Origin: Reyranella massiliensis 521 | Lineage (GTDB): Bacteria > Pseudomonadota > Alphaproteobacteria > Reyranellales > Reyranellaceae | Length of the DNA stretch: 64,000 nt | Reading direction: 5' to 3' | Assembly (NCBI GenBank): GCA_945860205.1 | Contig: CAMARK010000006.1 | Location: 20,725-84,724 of the forward strand | Shown: piece after piece, positions 44,121 to 52,141 of the stretch | How positions within the stretch are numbered: position 1 is the stretch's first letter | How the letters are laid out: every line of letters begins with the position of its first letter | Notes under the pieces: generated by a model | Seen by the model: the letters and a program-made list of their open reading frames with translations, nothing else | Databases searched by the model: none | What the model was told of the DNA's origin: nothing | Program-made: the position numbers and the translations under genes

Positions 44121-45461
44121 TTAGCCGCCGAACGGGGCGGTGCGCTCGTTCGGCACGCCGTTGAGATTGACGTTGCCGGCGCGGATCTGCCGGCCGACGC
44201 GGTTGGCGCTTTCGACCGAGCCGGCGGAGACGTAGCCGGCGAGGCCATAAGGCGTGTCGTTGGCGATCTTGACCGCGTCGGCTTCGTCCTTGGCGCCGAG
44301 GATGGTGATCACCGGTCCGAAGATCTCCTCGCGGGCCACCGTCATGTCGTTGGTGACGTCGGCGAAGATGGTCGGGCGGACGTAGAAGCCCTTGTTGACG
44401 CCTTCGGGCAGGCCGGGGCCGCCGGCGACGAGCGTGGCACCCTCGTCGATGCCCTTCTTGATCAGCGCCTGGATCTTGTCCCACTGCGTGCGATTGACCA
44501 CGGGTCCCATGGTGATGCCCTCGGCCTTGGGGTCGCCCACCTTCGTCTTGTCGGCGACGCCTTTGGCGATGGCCGCCACTTCCTTCATCTTCGCCGCCGG
44601 CACGATCATGCGCGTCGGCGCGTTGCAGGACTGGCCCGAGTTGTTGAACACCGAGGCCACGCCGCCGGAGACCGCCTTGGTGAAGTCGGCGTCTTCGAGG
44701 ATGACGTTCGGCGACTTGCCGCCGAGTTCCTGGCTGACGCGCTTGACGGTATTGGCGGCGCGCTTGGCGACGTCGATGCCGGCGCGGGTCGAGCCCGTGA
44801 ACGAGATCATGTCGATGCCGGTGTGTTCGCTCATCGCGACGCCGACGTCGGGGCCGAGGCCGTTCACGAGGTTGAACACGCCCTTGGGGACGCCCGCTTC
44901 ATGCATGACTTCGGCGAAGATCAAGGCCGAGGTCGGCGTGAACTCCGACGGCTTCAGGAGCATGGTGCAGCCGGCGGCGATCGCGGGCGCCACCTTGCAG
45001 GCGATCTGGTTGAGCGGCCAGTTCCACGGGGTGATCATGCCGATGACGCCGACCGGCTCGCGCACGACGATGGCCGAGCCGACCTTTTCCTCGAAGTGAT
45101 AGTCCTTCAGCACCTGCAAGGTCGACATCAGGTGGCCGAGGCCCGATCCCGCCTGCGCGCGCTCGGCCATCATCATCGGCGCGCCCATCTCGTCGGAAAT
45201 GGCGAGCGCGATGTCCTTGGCGCGGGCCTTGTAGGCCTCGATGATTTTGGTGAGCAGCTCGATGCGCTCCTCCCGGGTCGTCACTGAGAAGGTCTCGAAC
45301 GCGCGGCGGGCCGCGGCGACCGCCTTGTCGACGTCCGCCTTCGAGCCGACGGCCACGTCATAGATACGGTCCTCGGTGGCCGGATTGACCACCGGGACGG
45401 TCTTCATGACGGCCGGATCGACCCAGGCGCCGTCGATGTAGAACTTCATTCGATTGACCAT
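44121..45461 (-). CDS. Aldehyde dehydrogenase, C-terminally truncated
   Basis: 446 residues from ATG 45461 (AGAGGTG upstream), about 30 shorter than the family. Catalytic Cys (NNSGQSCNAPTR), Glu (SQELGGKSP) and the cofactor Asn (TPWNWPLNQ) are intact. The frame stops directly after ERTAPFGG, where homologs continue with YKQSG and a C-terminal strand that helps close the dimer. Downstream sequence does not resemble that tail in any frame. The gene is probably damaged by the rearrangement that brought in the scar and terminase segment; activity is doubtful. Confidence 0.8.
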   Translation of the reverse strand: MVNRMKFYIDGAWVDPAVMKTVPVVNPATEDRIYDVAVGSKADVDKAVAAARRAFETFSVTTREERIELLTKIIEAYKARAKDIALAISDEMGAPMMMAERAQAGSGLGHLMSTLQVLKDYHFEEKVGSAIVVREPVGVIGMITPWNWPLNQIACKVAPAIAAGCTMLLKPSEFTPTSALIFAEVMHEAGVPKGVFNLVNGLGPDVGVAMSEHTGIDMISFTGSTRAGIDVAKRAANTVKRVSQELGGKSPNVILEDADFTKAVSGGVASVFNNSGQSCNAPTRMIVPAAKMKEVAAIAKGVADKTKVGDPKAEGITMGPVVNRTQWDKIQALIKKGIDEGATLVAGGPGLPEGVNKGFYVRPTIFADVTNDMTVAREEIFGPVITILGAKDEADAVKIANDTPYGLAGYVSAGSVESANRVGRQIRAGNVNLNGVPNERTAPFGG

Positions 45462-45637
45462 GGCGCACCTCTTTGAAATGCCGGGTTGAAATAGGGGGGG
45501 CCGCGGCGGGCGGCCCAACCGGGCCAGACGATAAGGCTGCCCGGCCTCGAATCCTACGCCGTTCTTTTCGGTGAATTCCGCCGATTGGCGCGCGACGCCT
45601 GCTATCCTCACGCATTCGATAACGGGCGTAGGACCTC

Positions 45638-46318
45638 ATGGATTTTCAGGCATTGGTGCACAGCCGCCGCAGCGTCAGGGGTTTCAGGAACGAGGCGGTG
45701 CCGAAAACGGTGATCCGCGAGATCATCGAGGATGCCAAGCGCGCGCCGTCGTCGATGAACAGCCAGCCGTGGCACGTCCATGTCCTCACCGGCGCGCCGC
45801 TGGAAGAGGTCCGCCGCCGCAACATGGAAGAGATGGCGGCGGGCAAGCCGTCGAAGCGGGACATCTTCACCCACGGGCCCTACGAGGGCGCCCATCGCGA
45901 GCGCCAGGTCGGCGTCGCCAAGCAGCTGTTCGCCGCCATGGGGATCGCGCGCGACGACAAAGAGATGCGCCAGGACTGGGTGCTGCGCGGTTTCAGGCAG
46001 TTCGATGCGCCGGTCTCGCTGGTGCTGACCTACGATCGCGTTCTCGATCCCGGCGCCACCTGCCACTTCGATCTCGGCGCGCTTTGCTACGGCATCGTGC
46101 TGGCCGCCTGGGATCGCGGCATCGGCGCCGTCGTGAACGGCCAGGGCATTTCCCGCTCCGACATCGTACGCGAGGTGGCACAGATTCCGGACGACGAAGC
46201 GATCATGACGTGTGTCGCGATGGGCTATCCCGACGAGGCTTTCCCGGCGAATGCGGTCCGCTCCGAGCGGACGCCGGCCGATGCGTTCGTGCGCTACGTC
46301 GGCTTCGCGGACGACTGA
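45638..46318 (+). CDS. Nitroreductase family flavoprotein
   Basis: 226 residues. FMN-binding landmarks are HSRRSVRGFRNEAVP near the start, APSSMNSQPWHVHVL, and GIGAVVNGQGI near the C-terminus. It reduces nitro groups, quinones or enones with NAD(P)H. It stands alone, divergent from the truncated aldehyde dehydrogenase and convergent with a lipoprotein gene 4 bp away. Confidence 0.85.
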   Translation: MDFQALVHSRRSVRGFRNEAVPKTVIREIIEDAKRAPSSMNSQPWHVHVLTGAPLEEVRRRNMEEMAAGKPSKRDIFTHGPYEGAHRERQVGVAKQLFAAMGIARDDKEMRQDWVLRGFRQFDAPVSLVLTYDRVLDPGATCHFDLGALCYGIVLAAWDRGIGAVVNGQGISRSDIVREVAQIPDDEAIMTCVAMGYPDEAFPANAVRSERTPADAFVRYVGFADD

Positions 46319-46322
46319 TCCG

Positions 46323-47003
46323 CTATCGCGTCGGCTGAAGGGGCGATGGCTGCAGAGGAGTCGGCTGAAGGGGAGCCGGCTGAACGAGAGGCCTGGCGGT
46401 TCCCGTGCCCGCGGTTCGGGTCGGCCCTTGAGCGTTCGGCCCGGGCGGGGTCGGCGGCGGTTGATCGGCTGGTTGCTGCTCTTGCTGTTGCTGCTGATCC
46501 ACAAATCGGGCGGCCGAGGTCATGTACAGGTACTGGTCCGCGCCCGCCGCCCGGCCTTCCTTGAAGACGTCGATGGCGCGGGCCCGGTCGCCGGTTTTCC
46601 AGAAGGCTTCCGAGACGTCGCCATAGACCACGCCGGTGGCCCCTGCCCTGAACTCGGGATCGGTCATGCCCAGTGCCTGCTTGGCGCTCCTGAAGCTGCC
46701 TTCTCCGCCCGTTCGATCGCCGTCCAGGATCTGGTAACGGGCCAGCGTGCCGTAGGCCAAAGCCAGCGTCCCGCAGTTGACGGTGGTGGTCCGCGAGCAC
46801 TGGTCGGCGGTGGAGAATCGGGCGACCTCTTTCTTGGCGAGGCTGGTTGCGGCTTTCTGATCGCCGCTGTTGGAGGCTTCCATGGCCGCCTCCTGGTAGG
46901 AAGGGTTGCTGGCGCAGGATGTCATCGCCAGGGCACACGCCGCGGCCATGACCAGCTTCTCGAGGCGATAACGCTTGCCGCAAGGGTGGGACGAGCCGCC
47001 CAT
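46323..47003 (-). CDS. Lipoprotein with TPR-like helices and Q/P-rich tail
   Basis: 226 residues from ATG 47003 (GAGGA upstream). A signal with lipobox (AMTSCASN) predicts lipid attachment at Cys30. The mature middle (about 35-160) looks like two or three helical TPR-type repeats (GDRARAIDVFKEGRAAGAD). The tail is low complexity: a Q-run, then proline-rich, ending in three copies of a PLQPxPLQP-type repeat. Function unknown. Confidence 0.7.
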   Translation of the reverse strand: MGGSSHPCGKRYRLEKLVMAAACALAMTSCASNPSYQEAAMEASNSGDQKAATSLAKKEVARFSTADQCSRTTTVNCGTLALAYGTLARYQILDGDRTGGEGSFRSAKQALGMTDPEFRAGATGVVYGDVSEAFWKTGDRARAIDVFKEGRAAGADQYLYMTSAARFVDQQQQQEQQPADQPPPTPPGPNAQGPTRTAGTGTARPLVQPAPLQPTPLQPSPLQPTR

Positions 47004-47208
47004 TTCCGATCCTCAGAACAATGGCCGATGGCTCGACCTCTGGGGCCAGTGTGCCATGTGGATTGCTTAAAATGTAACAAAATCAACGTGTTATCGGCCA
47101 AAATTACTGTGGCAAAATTGCAACATTTGTTGGACGGCCGCACCGGCCTTCGCCACAATGGCCGGGACCGTCGGGCGCGCTGCCTTGGGTCCAAGGGAGA
47201 TAGAGTTT

Positions 47209-47865
47209 ATGGCGTTGAGGAACGGAATCCTGGTGCTGGCCGCCCTGGCCTTGTTCGGGACGGCGGGTGTTCTTTCTCCCGCAATGGCCCAGGTCAAGGC
47301 GCCTACAAAGGCGAAGCTGAAACCTGCGGTGAAGGCCGATCCTTCGGACAGCGTTTCCGATCAACTCAATGCCAAATGGCAGCAGGAGAACGGCGTGTAC
47401 GCCGGCTTTACGCAGGCGGCGCCGGCCGCGGTTACCGCGGTCCCGGTTTCATTCGCCACCCCCGCCGTCGCGCCCGCCGTGACGAACGACTGGGGTGACC
47501 GCCTGGTCTCGCGCGCCATGAACTACCTGGGCACGCCCTATCGCTACGGCGGCACCTCGCCGAAGACGGGCTTCGACTGCAGCGGCTTCGTCTATTACCT
47601 CTACGGCGCGGTCTTCGGACAACGGATTCCGCGCATGCCGCACGACATGGCGCGCGAGGGCGTGACTGTCGCGCGCAACGACCTCCAGCGGGGAGACCTC
47701 GTCCTCTTCGGTTCCCGCGGCACCTACACCCACATCGGCATCTATGCCGGCAACGACCACTTCGTTCATGCCACGCAGCGCGGCTCGCCCGTGATGGTGA
47801 CGCACCTGGACTCCGACTATTTCCGCACCCGCTTCATGACGGCGGTGAGACTGTCCCCGCAGTAA
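47209..47865 (+). CDS. NlpC/P60 family cell-wall peptidase
   Basis: 218 residues from ATG 47209 with AGGGAG upstream; the ORF's earlier GTG-type start is less likely. A signal peptide (ILVLAALALFGTAGVLS, cleaved near AMAQ) and a linker of about 60 residues precede the NlpC/P60 domain. The catalytic Cys is in FDCSGFVYYLYG and His in YTHIGIYAG, with a further His in HFVHAT. It cuts peptidoglycan stem peptides or another amide in the envelope. A multi-hairpin element follows the stop. Confidence 0.9.
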   Translation: MALRNGILVLAALALFGTAGVLSPAMAQVKAPTKAKLKPAVKADPSDSVSDQLNAKWQQENGVYAGFTQAAPAAVTAVPVSFATPAVAPAVTNDWGDRLVSRAMNYLGTPYRYGGTSPKTGFDCSGFVYYLYGAVFGQRIPRMPHDMAREGVTVARNDLQRGDLVLFGSRGTYTHIGIYAGNDHFVHATQRGSPVMVTHLDSDYFRTRFMTAVRLSPQ

Positions 47866-47879
47866 CGGCTCATTCTCTT

Positions 47880-47977
47880 CCCCCGTCTGCGGGGGAAGTG
47901 CCCTCGTCTTACGAGGGCGATGGGGTCATGACCCCTCCGGCCCGTATGACGGGCCACCTCCCCCGATGACGGGGGAG
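47880..47977. repeat. Five-hairpin intergenic mosaic element
   Basis: Five consecutive perfect inverted repeats: CCCCCG/CGGGGG (47880-47895), CCCTCGT/ACGAGGG (47901-47917), GGGGTCATGACCCC (47922-47935), GGCCCGT/ACGGGCC (47939-47955) and CTCCCCCG/CGGGGGAG (47958-47977). The loops are related (TCTG, CTT, ATG, ATGA). It lies just after the NlpC/P60 stop and may be a dispersed palindromic repeat and RNA stabiliser. Confidence 0.75.
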
Positions 47978-48079
47978 GAGACTGCTTCTTCAATTGGCAG
48001 GCACACCCTGCTCAAGCCCCCGGATCGGGAGCATCGCAGGGCCCTGACGGCCGACGGTGCGCCAGCTATGCTGCGTACC

Positions 48080-48199
48080 ATGTGTAACCTCTACGCCACC
48101 CGTCTCAGCCGCGACGAAGGGCAATCGCTCTTGGCGCTACAGCGGCCGGCGGAGCCCGCGACGGCCGTGCTGTTACCGGTCGAGGAAAAGGCGCCATGA
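48080..48199 (+). CDS. 39-residue ORF resembling the N-terminus of an SRAP (YedK/HMCES) protein
   Basis: ATG 48080 begins MCNLYATRLSRDEGQ. SRAP proteins must start with Met-Cys, because Cys2 is the catalytic residue that bonds to abasic DNA, and MCNLY is a common start. Here only the first 15 or so residues fit; the frame ends after VEEKAP. The stop overlaps the next gene as ATGA. Either a decayed SRAP fragment or an unrelated small peptide. Confidence 0.45.
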   Translation: MCNLYATRLSRDEGQSLLALQRPAEPATAVLLPVEEKAP

Positions 48200-48444
48200 C
48201 CGCCACTGTTCAGTTCATTGTGTTGGGGCTGATGGCCCTGCTTGGCCTCGTGGGCGGCGGGCTTGGCTGGTGGTACGGCACGACCACCTTCTATGCCCGC
48301 ACAGTTTACGGCGACACGACTCCACGTCCAATGAGCCGGGGCCGCCTCGTCCGACGCCACATACGACGCGTTTTCTTGATGCTGTTGGGCGCGGTTGGCG
48401 GCGCGCTGGTCCCGATTGTGGGCGTCATGTTGCTCAAGCGATGA
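48196..48444 (+). CDS. Small two-span membrane protein
   Basis: 82 residues with membrane segments at about 6-28 and 59-79, joined by a basic loop (RGRLVRRHIRRVF). No family recognised. Translationally coupled to the upstream 39-residue ORF by ATGA. Confidence 0.55.
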   Translation: MTATVQFIVLGLMALLGLVGGGLGWWYGTTTFYARTVYGDTTPRPMSRGRLVRRHIRRVFLMLLGAVGGALVPIVGVMLLKR

Positions 48445-48500
48445 TGTGGAGTTGAAAGCTCCAGGTGATCGACAACGAGCCGCCGGGCACGCGCCCAGAG

Positions 48501-49034
48501 TCAGAAGCGGAAGGCGAGACGGCCACCTATATTGTCCATGCCGGGATTGGGAAAGGCCGTGTAGGCGTTGGAGACATGTTCGTAGAAGGCCGAGACGCGG
48601 ACCTGTGGCGTGATCTGCAGGCCGATCTCGAGGGGAATGTGGAATAGCACGCGCGAGCCCAACGCCTTTTGGCCGCTCGTCGATACATAGAGGTTGTTGC
48701 CGGTCTGGATCGCCGGCCCGACGCCGATGCCGAAGAAGAACAGCGGGCCGGCCCATTCCCACCTCGCATCGACATATACCCAGCTCGTCTGGCCGTTGGG
48801 CGCGAAGGAGCCGCCGAGGACCGGCCGGATCGCGCCACCGAACAGCGGCAATGACGGGGTGAAGGCTATCTCGGCGTTGAGGCTGATCCCGCTTTCGTAG
48901 CGGCCGGCGGCGACGATCGGGATGTCATGTGCCAGCACGCCGCCGCGGACCTCATACACCCAGGACTGGGCAAAAGCCGATGGCGATGCGAAGAGCACGC
49001 AGGCCATAAAAGACATCAAAATGCCAACCCGCAT
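48501..49034 (-). CDS. PagL-like lipid A 3-O-deacylase / acyloxyacyl hydrolase family outer-membrane protein
   Basis: 177 residues from ATG 49034 with GGGGGA upstream and a signal peptide (MRVGILMSFMACVLFASPSAFA). The C-terminus has the PagL active-site pattern FYEHVSNAY with His and Ser, then NPGMDNIGGRLAFRF, which ends in Phe as outer-membrane barrels do. Length fits an eight-strand barrel. It would remove an acyl chain from lipid A. Confidence 0.75.
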   Translation of the reverse strand: MRVGILMSFMACVLFASPSAFAQSWVYEVRGGVLAHDIPIVAAGRYESGISLNAEIAFTPSLPLFGGAIRPVLGGSFAPNGQTSWVYVDARWEWAGPLFFFGIGVGPAIQTGNNLYVSTSGQKALGSRVLFHIPLEIGLQITPQVRVSAFYEHVSNAYTAFPNPGMDNIGGRLAFRF

Positions 49035-49156
49035 GCGATCCCCCAAAAATACAAAGTTGATAACGCGCGAAGCGGAAGAAGGATGCAACCGCACACCGGA
49101 TAGATGCTACGTTTCGCGACTGTGCGTTTTCGCAATGCAATGAAAGAGGGCGGACA

Positions 49157-49924
49157 ATGGGAAGGCTCGACGGCAAGATCGCGGCGGTGACGGGCGGGGC
49201 ATCCGGGATCGGTGAGGCGACGGTCAGGCGTTTCGTCGCCGAGGGCGCGATGGTGGCATTCTGTGATCGGGACGGCGAGCGCGGCCAGCGCGTAGCGGTC
49301 GAGCTCGAGGCCGCCGGCGCCAAAGTCGCGTTCACGCAGGCGGACGTCGGTACCGAGGCCGCATGCCTCGCCTTCGTCAACGGTGCCGCGGACAAGTTCG
49401 GGCGCCTCGACATCCTCGTGAACAATGCCGGTATCCGCAAATACGAGAAAATCGACGAGGCGAGTGCTGCGAGCTGGAGCGAGATCCTCAACGTCAACCT
49501 GATGAGCTACGCCTTCTGTGCCAAGGCGGCGATTCCGCTCATGCGCCGCGACAAGGGCGGGGCCATCGTCAACGTCGCCTCCGTCCGTTCCGTCGTCGCA
49601 GGCGGCGGCAACCTGCAGTACGACACCACCAAGGCCGCGATCGCGGGCCTGACGCGGGCGCTCGCCGCCGACCACTCGCCGGAGGGCATTCGCGTGAATG
49701 CCGTGGGCCCTGGCCCGATCTTCACGCCGTTCCATGCACGCCGTATTGCAGCGGCCGGCGAGACCGTCGAGCAGTACAACGCCAGCGCCGCGAAAGGGAC
49801 CATGATGAAGCGCCCGGGAAGGGCCGAGGAGGTCGCCGCCGCGATCCTGTTCCTGGCCTCCGACGATGCCTCCTACGTCACCGGCGCCCTGCTGTTCGTG
49901 GACGGCGGCATGACGGCGATGTAA
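49157..49924 (+). CDS. SDR-family oxidoreductase
   Basis: 255 residues. Cofactor motif TGGASGIGEATVR and DILVNNAGIRKYE, with the catalytic Tyr and Lys in LQYDTTKAAIAG and Ser in NVASVRSV, so the active site is complete, in contrast to the SDR at 33.4-34.1 kb. The acidic residue after strand 2 (FCDRDGERG) favours NAD. The substrate is unknown. It is followed at 38 bp by an FKBP gene. Confidence 0.88.
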   Translation: MGRLDGKIAAVTGGASGIGEATVRRFVAEGAMVAFCDRDGERGQRVAVELEAAGAKVAFTQADVGTEAACLAFVNGAADKFGRLDILVNNAGIRKYEKIDEASAASWSEILNVNLMSYAFCAKAAIPLMRRDKGGAIVNVASVRSVVAGGGNLQYDTTKAAIAGLTRALAADHSPEGIRVNAVGPGPIFTPFHARRIAAAGETVEQYNASAAKGTMMKRPGRAEEVAAAILFLASDDASYVTGALLFVDGGMTAM

Positions 49925-49962
49925 CGCTTGATGCGCACGCGACCTCTCCAAGGAAAAGCCCC

Positions 49963-50409
49963 ATGCCACTGACCCGCCGCGTCCTGATCGCAACCGCAAC
50001 AATTGCCACTTCAACTTTGGCCGCCGCCCATCCGGCTGCCGCGCAAACCCAGGGAAAAGCCATGACGACCCCATCCGGCCTGCAAATCATCGATACGACC
50101 GTCGGCACGGGCGCCAGCCCGAAGACCGGCCAGACCTGTGTCATGCACTACACCGGCTGGCTCTCCGAAGGAGGGGCGAAAGGCAAAAAATTCGATTCGT
50201 CCGTAGACCGCGGATCGCCCTTCGAGTTTCCCATCGGCATGAAGCGCGTCATCGGCGGCTGGGACGAGGGCGTCGCCAGCATGAAGGTCGGCGGCAAGCG
50301 AACCCTGATCATTCCGCCGGAACTGGGCTACGGAGCGCGCGGCGCCGGCGGCGCCATTCCGCCCAACGCGACGCTGATTTTCGACGTCGAGCTGCTGGGG
50401 ATCAAGTAA
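49963..50409 (+). CDS. FKBP-type peptidyl-prolyl isomerase, exported
   Basis: 148 residues from ATG 49963 with AAGGAAA upstream; the 348-codon track ORF is read-through from the SDR gene's other frame. A signal peptide (MPLTRRVLIATATIATS, cleaved after AAA) precedes a single FKBP domain with FDSSVDRGSPFEFPIG, VIGGWDEGVASMKVGGKRTL and IPPELGYGARGAGGAIPPNA. It helps fold periplasmic proteins. Confidence 0.92.
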   Translation: MPLTRRVLIATATIATSTLAAAHPAAAQTQGKAMTTPSGLQIIDTTVGTGASPKTGQTCVMHYTGWLSEGGAKGKKFDSSVDRGSPFEFPIGMKRVIGGWDEGVASMKVGGKRTLIIPPELGYGARGAGGAIPPNATLIFDVELLGIK

Positions 50410-50423
50410 GCCGGGCGCACACG

Positions 50424-51719
50424 CTATTGAAGCCGCGCGACCGGAAGAATCGCCGGGCCCGGGCGCCGGTCCGCGATCAGATGCCGGGCCTCCGCCACGC
50501 GTCCCGCGTTCAGATAGGCCCGCAGCAGCGTCGCTTCCACCAGATCGATCTGCGCCCGGCTGCCGCCCATGCGTTCCCGATCGGGCAGCATCGGCACGAT
50601 CAGGTCGATCGCCGTGGCATGATCGCCGCGCTGGAAGGCCGCGAAGGCGCGCGCCACGGTGGGGATGGTGGCGCCGGAGGGATAGCGGCCGGCCTTCACC
50701 AGCTCCTCGATGCCCTCCACCCAGTCTTCCAACGCAGCGTCTTCGCCTGAGGCAGCCAATGCGAGGGCCACGTGCCAGTCGGCGAGGGAAAAGCCCGGGT
50801 GTGGAATTTTCTCGCGCGCGTATTCCAGCAGCTTCGCCCAGCGCGCGGGATCGCGGGGATGGCCCGCCAGTTCCGAGCGCCACAGGAACGAGGAGGAATC
50901 CGAGAGCTTCTGATGCACGGCGCCGCGATGATCGTCGGCGCAGAAGGCATCGTTGTAGAGGCGAAGCCCCGCGTCGAGATGGCCGGCATGCAGCTCGAAC
51001 AGGCCGAGGTGCCAGTTCAGGTGGCCGAACAAGCCGCCGCCGCGATCGTAAAGCGGCAGCCAGTCGCGCATGAAGTCGATGCCGCTGTCGCGCTCGCCGG
51101 TTTCGTAGCAGAGATGGGCGAAGGCGTGGGCGCCATAGGCGTTGCGCCTGACCTGCGCCAGGGAGCGTTCTATCCGGGGGCGTGCCGCGTCGTGCCGGCC
51201 GATTTCCGACAGCGCCATGCCGTAGTGGGCCTCGAACCACCAATCCTCACCATAGTGCGTGGCGAGCGGATCCAGAAAATCGACAAGCCCCTGTTCACGG
51301 CCGGGCAGGCCGGACATCCCGATCAAGCCGCCCTGATTGGCGGCGAGGCTCAGCACCAGCGCGTCGCGCGGCCACGTCTCCACATGGGCGCGGAGTGCTG
51401 CCAGCGCCGCGACGGCCTGGCCGGCAAACAGGAGACGAAAGACATTTATGTGGCTGAGCTCGCGCGCCGAAGCTCCTTCGGTGAGCGTGAGTGCCGTGGC
51501 GAGAGAGTCGCGCATGCCAGCAAGGTTGACCACGAGCTGGAAGGCACGGGCCTTGCCGATGTGGGCAAGGGCGAATTTTGGATCGGCGGCGATGGCGCGG
51601 TCGAAAGCCGCGCCGGCGCCGGGGTAGACGGTCAGGAGAAGATTTACGCCGTCGGCGTAAGCATCGCGCGCGGCGGCGACGTTGGTGGAGAGGGGGAGGC
51701 CGTAGCGGTCCGTCAGCAT
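50424..51719 (-). CDS. TPR-repeat protein of the TTC38-like family
   Basis: About 431 residues from ATG 51719, which overlaps the upstream stop as TGATG. Helical TPR-like repeats cover most of the length. The conserved pattern NWHLGLFELHAGHLDAGLRLY and NAYGAHAFAHLCYETG matches the bacterial TTC38-like group. No catalytic motif or signal peptide. Function unknown; it is coupled to a GlcG-type gene. Confidence 0.75.
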   Translation of the reverse strand: MLTDRYGLPLSTNVAAARDAYADGVNLLLTVYPGAGAAFDRAIAADPKFALAHIGKARAFQLVVNLAGMRDSLATALTLTEGASARELSHINVFRLLFAGQAVAALAALRAHVETWPRDALVLSLAANQGGLIGMSGLPGREQGLVDFLDPLATHYGEDWWFEAHYGMALSEIGRHDAARPRIERSLAQVRRNAYGAHAFAHLCYETGERDSGIDFMRDWLPLYDRGGGLFGHLNWHLGLFELHAGHLDAGLRLYNDAFCADDHRGAVHQKLSDSSSFLWRSELAGHPRDPARWAKLLEYAREKIPHPGFSLADWHVALALAASGEDAALEDWVEGIEELVKAGRYPSGATIPTVARAFAAFQRGDHATAIDLIVPMLPDRERMGGSRAQIDLVEATLLRAYLNAGRVAEARHLIADRRPGPAILPVARLQ

Positions 51720-52114
51720 CACAGCTTTTCAACGCCGGCGCGGGCGCAATCCTCGTCTTCCTGGGCGGTCCCGCCGCCAACGCCGCAGGCACCGATCAGG
51801 ACACCCTGGCGGAGGATCGGCACGGCGCCCTGGCCATAGAACATGTGGTTGCCTTCGGCCGCGGCGATGCCGCGCAAGGTCGGATGGTCGGCACGTGGCG
51901 TCAGATCGCCACTCGGGCGTCCAAAGGCGGCCGAGGCCATGGCCTTGCCCTGACTTCCGAAGGCGCCCGCCCACATGGCGCCATCCATGCGCTGAAAGGC
52001 GAGGAGCCGTCCGCCGGCGTCGCACACGGCAATGTTCATCTTGGTGCCTTGCTGGTTCGCCTTCTCGATGGCGCCGGCGATCACGCGATTGGCATCCGCG
52101 AGGGTGAGGGTCAT
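51719..52114 (-). CDS. GlcG/HbpS-family protein
   Basis: 131 residues, the usual single-domain length. Characteristic sequence NIAVCDAGGRLLAFQRMDGA and GVLIGACGVGGGTAQEDEDCARAG. Relatives bind heme or corrinoid-like cofactors, or occur next to glycolate and diol catabolism genes. It is the middle gene of a CoA-transferase, GlcG, TTC38-like run on the minus strand. Confidence 0.85.
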   Translation of the reverse strand: MTLTLADANRVIAGAIEKANQQGTKMNIAVCDAGGRLLAFQRMDGAMWAGAFGSQGKAMASAAFGRPSGDLTPRADHPTLRGIAAAEGNHMFYGQGAVPILRQGVLIGACGVGGGTAQEDEDCARAGVEKL

Positions 52115-52141
52115 GAGGTCAATCCTTTCAGGTCGATGATT

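Noticed and set aside
47966-48199. 77-residue version of the SRAP-like ORF
   Set aside because: Its upstream part covers the hairpin element and lacks a ribosome site; the MCNLY start at 48080 is more sensible.
49363-50409. 348-residue FKBP fusion as listed in the ORF track
   Set aside because: The first 200 residues are an out-of-frame reading of the SDR gene; the FKBP gene has its own ribosome site and signal peptide at 49963.
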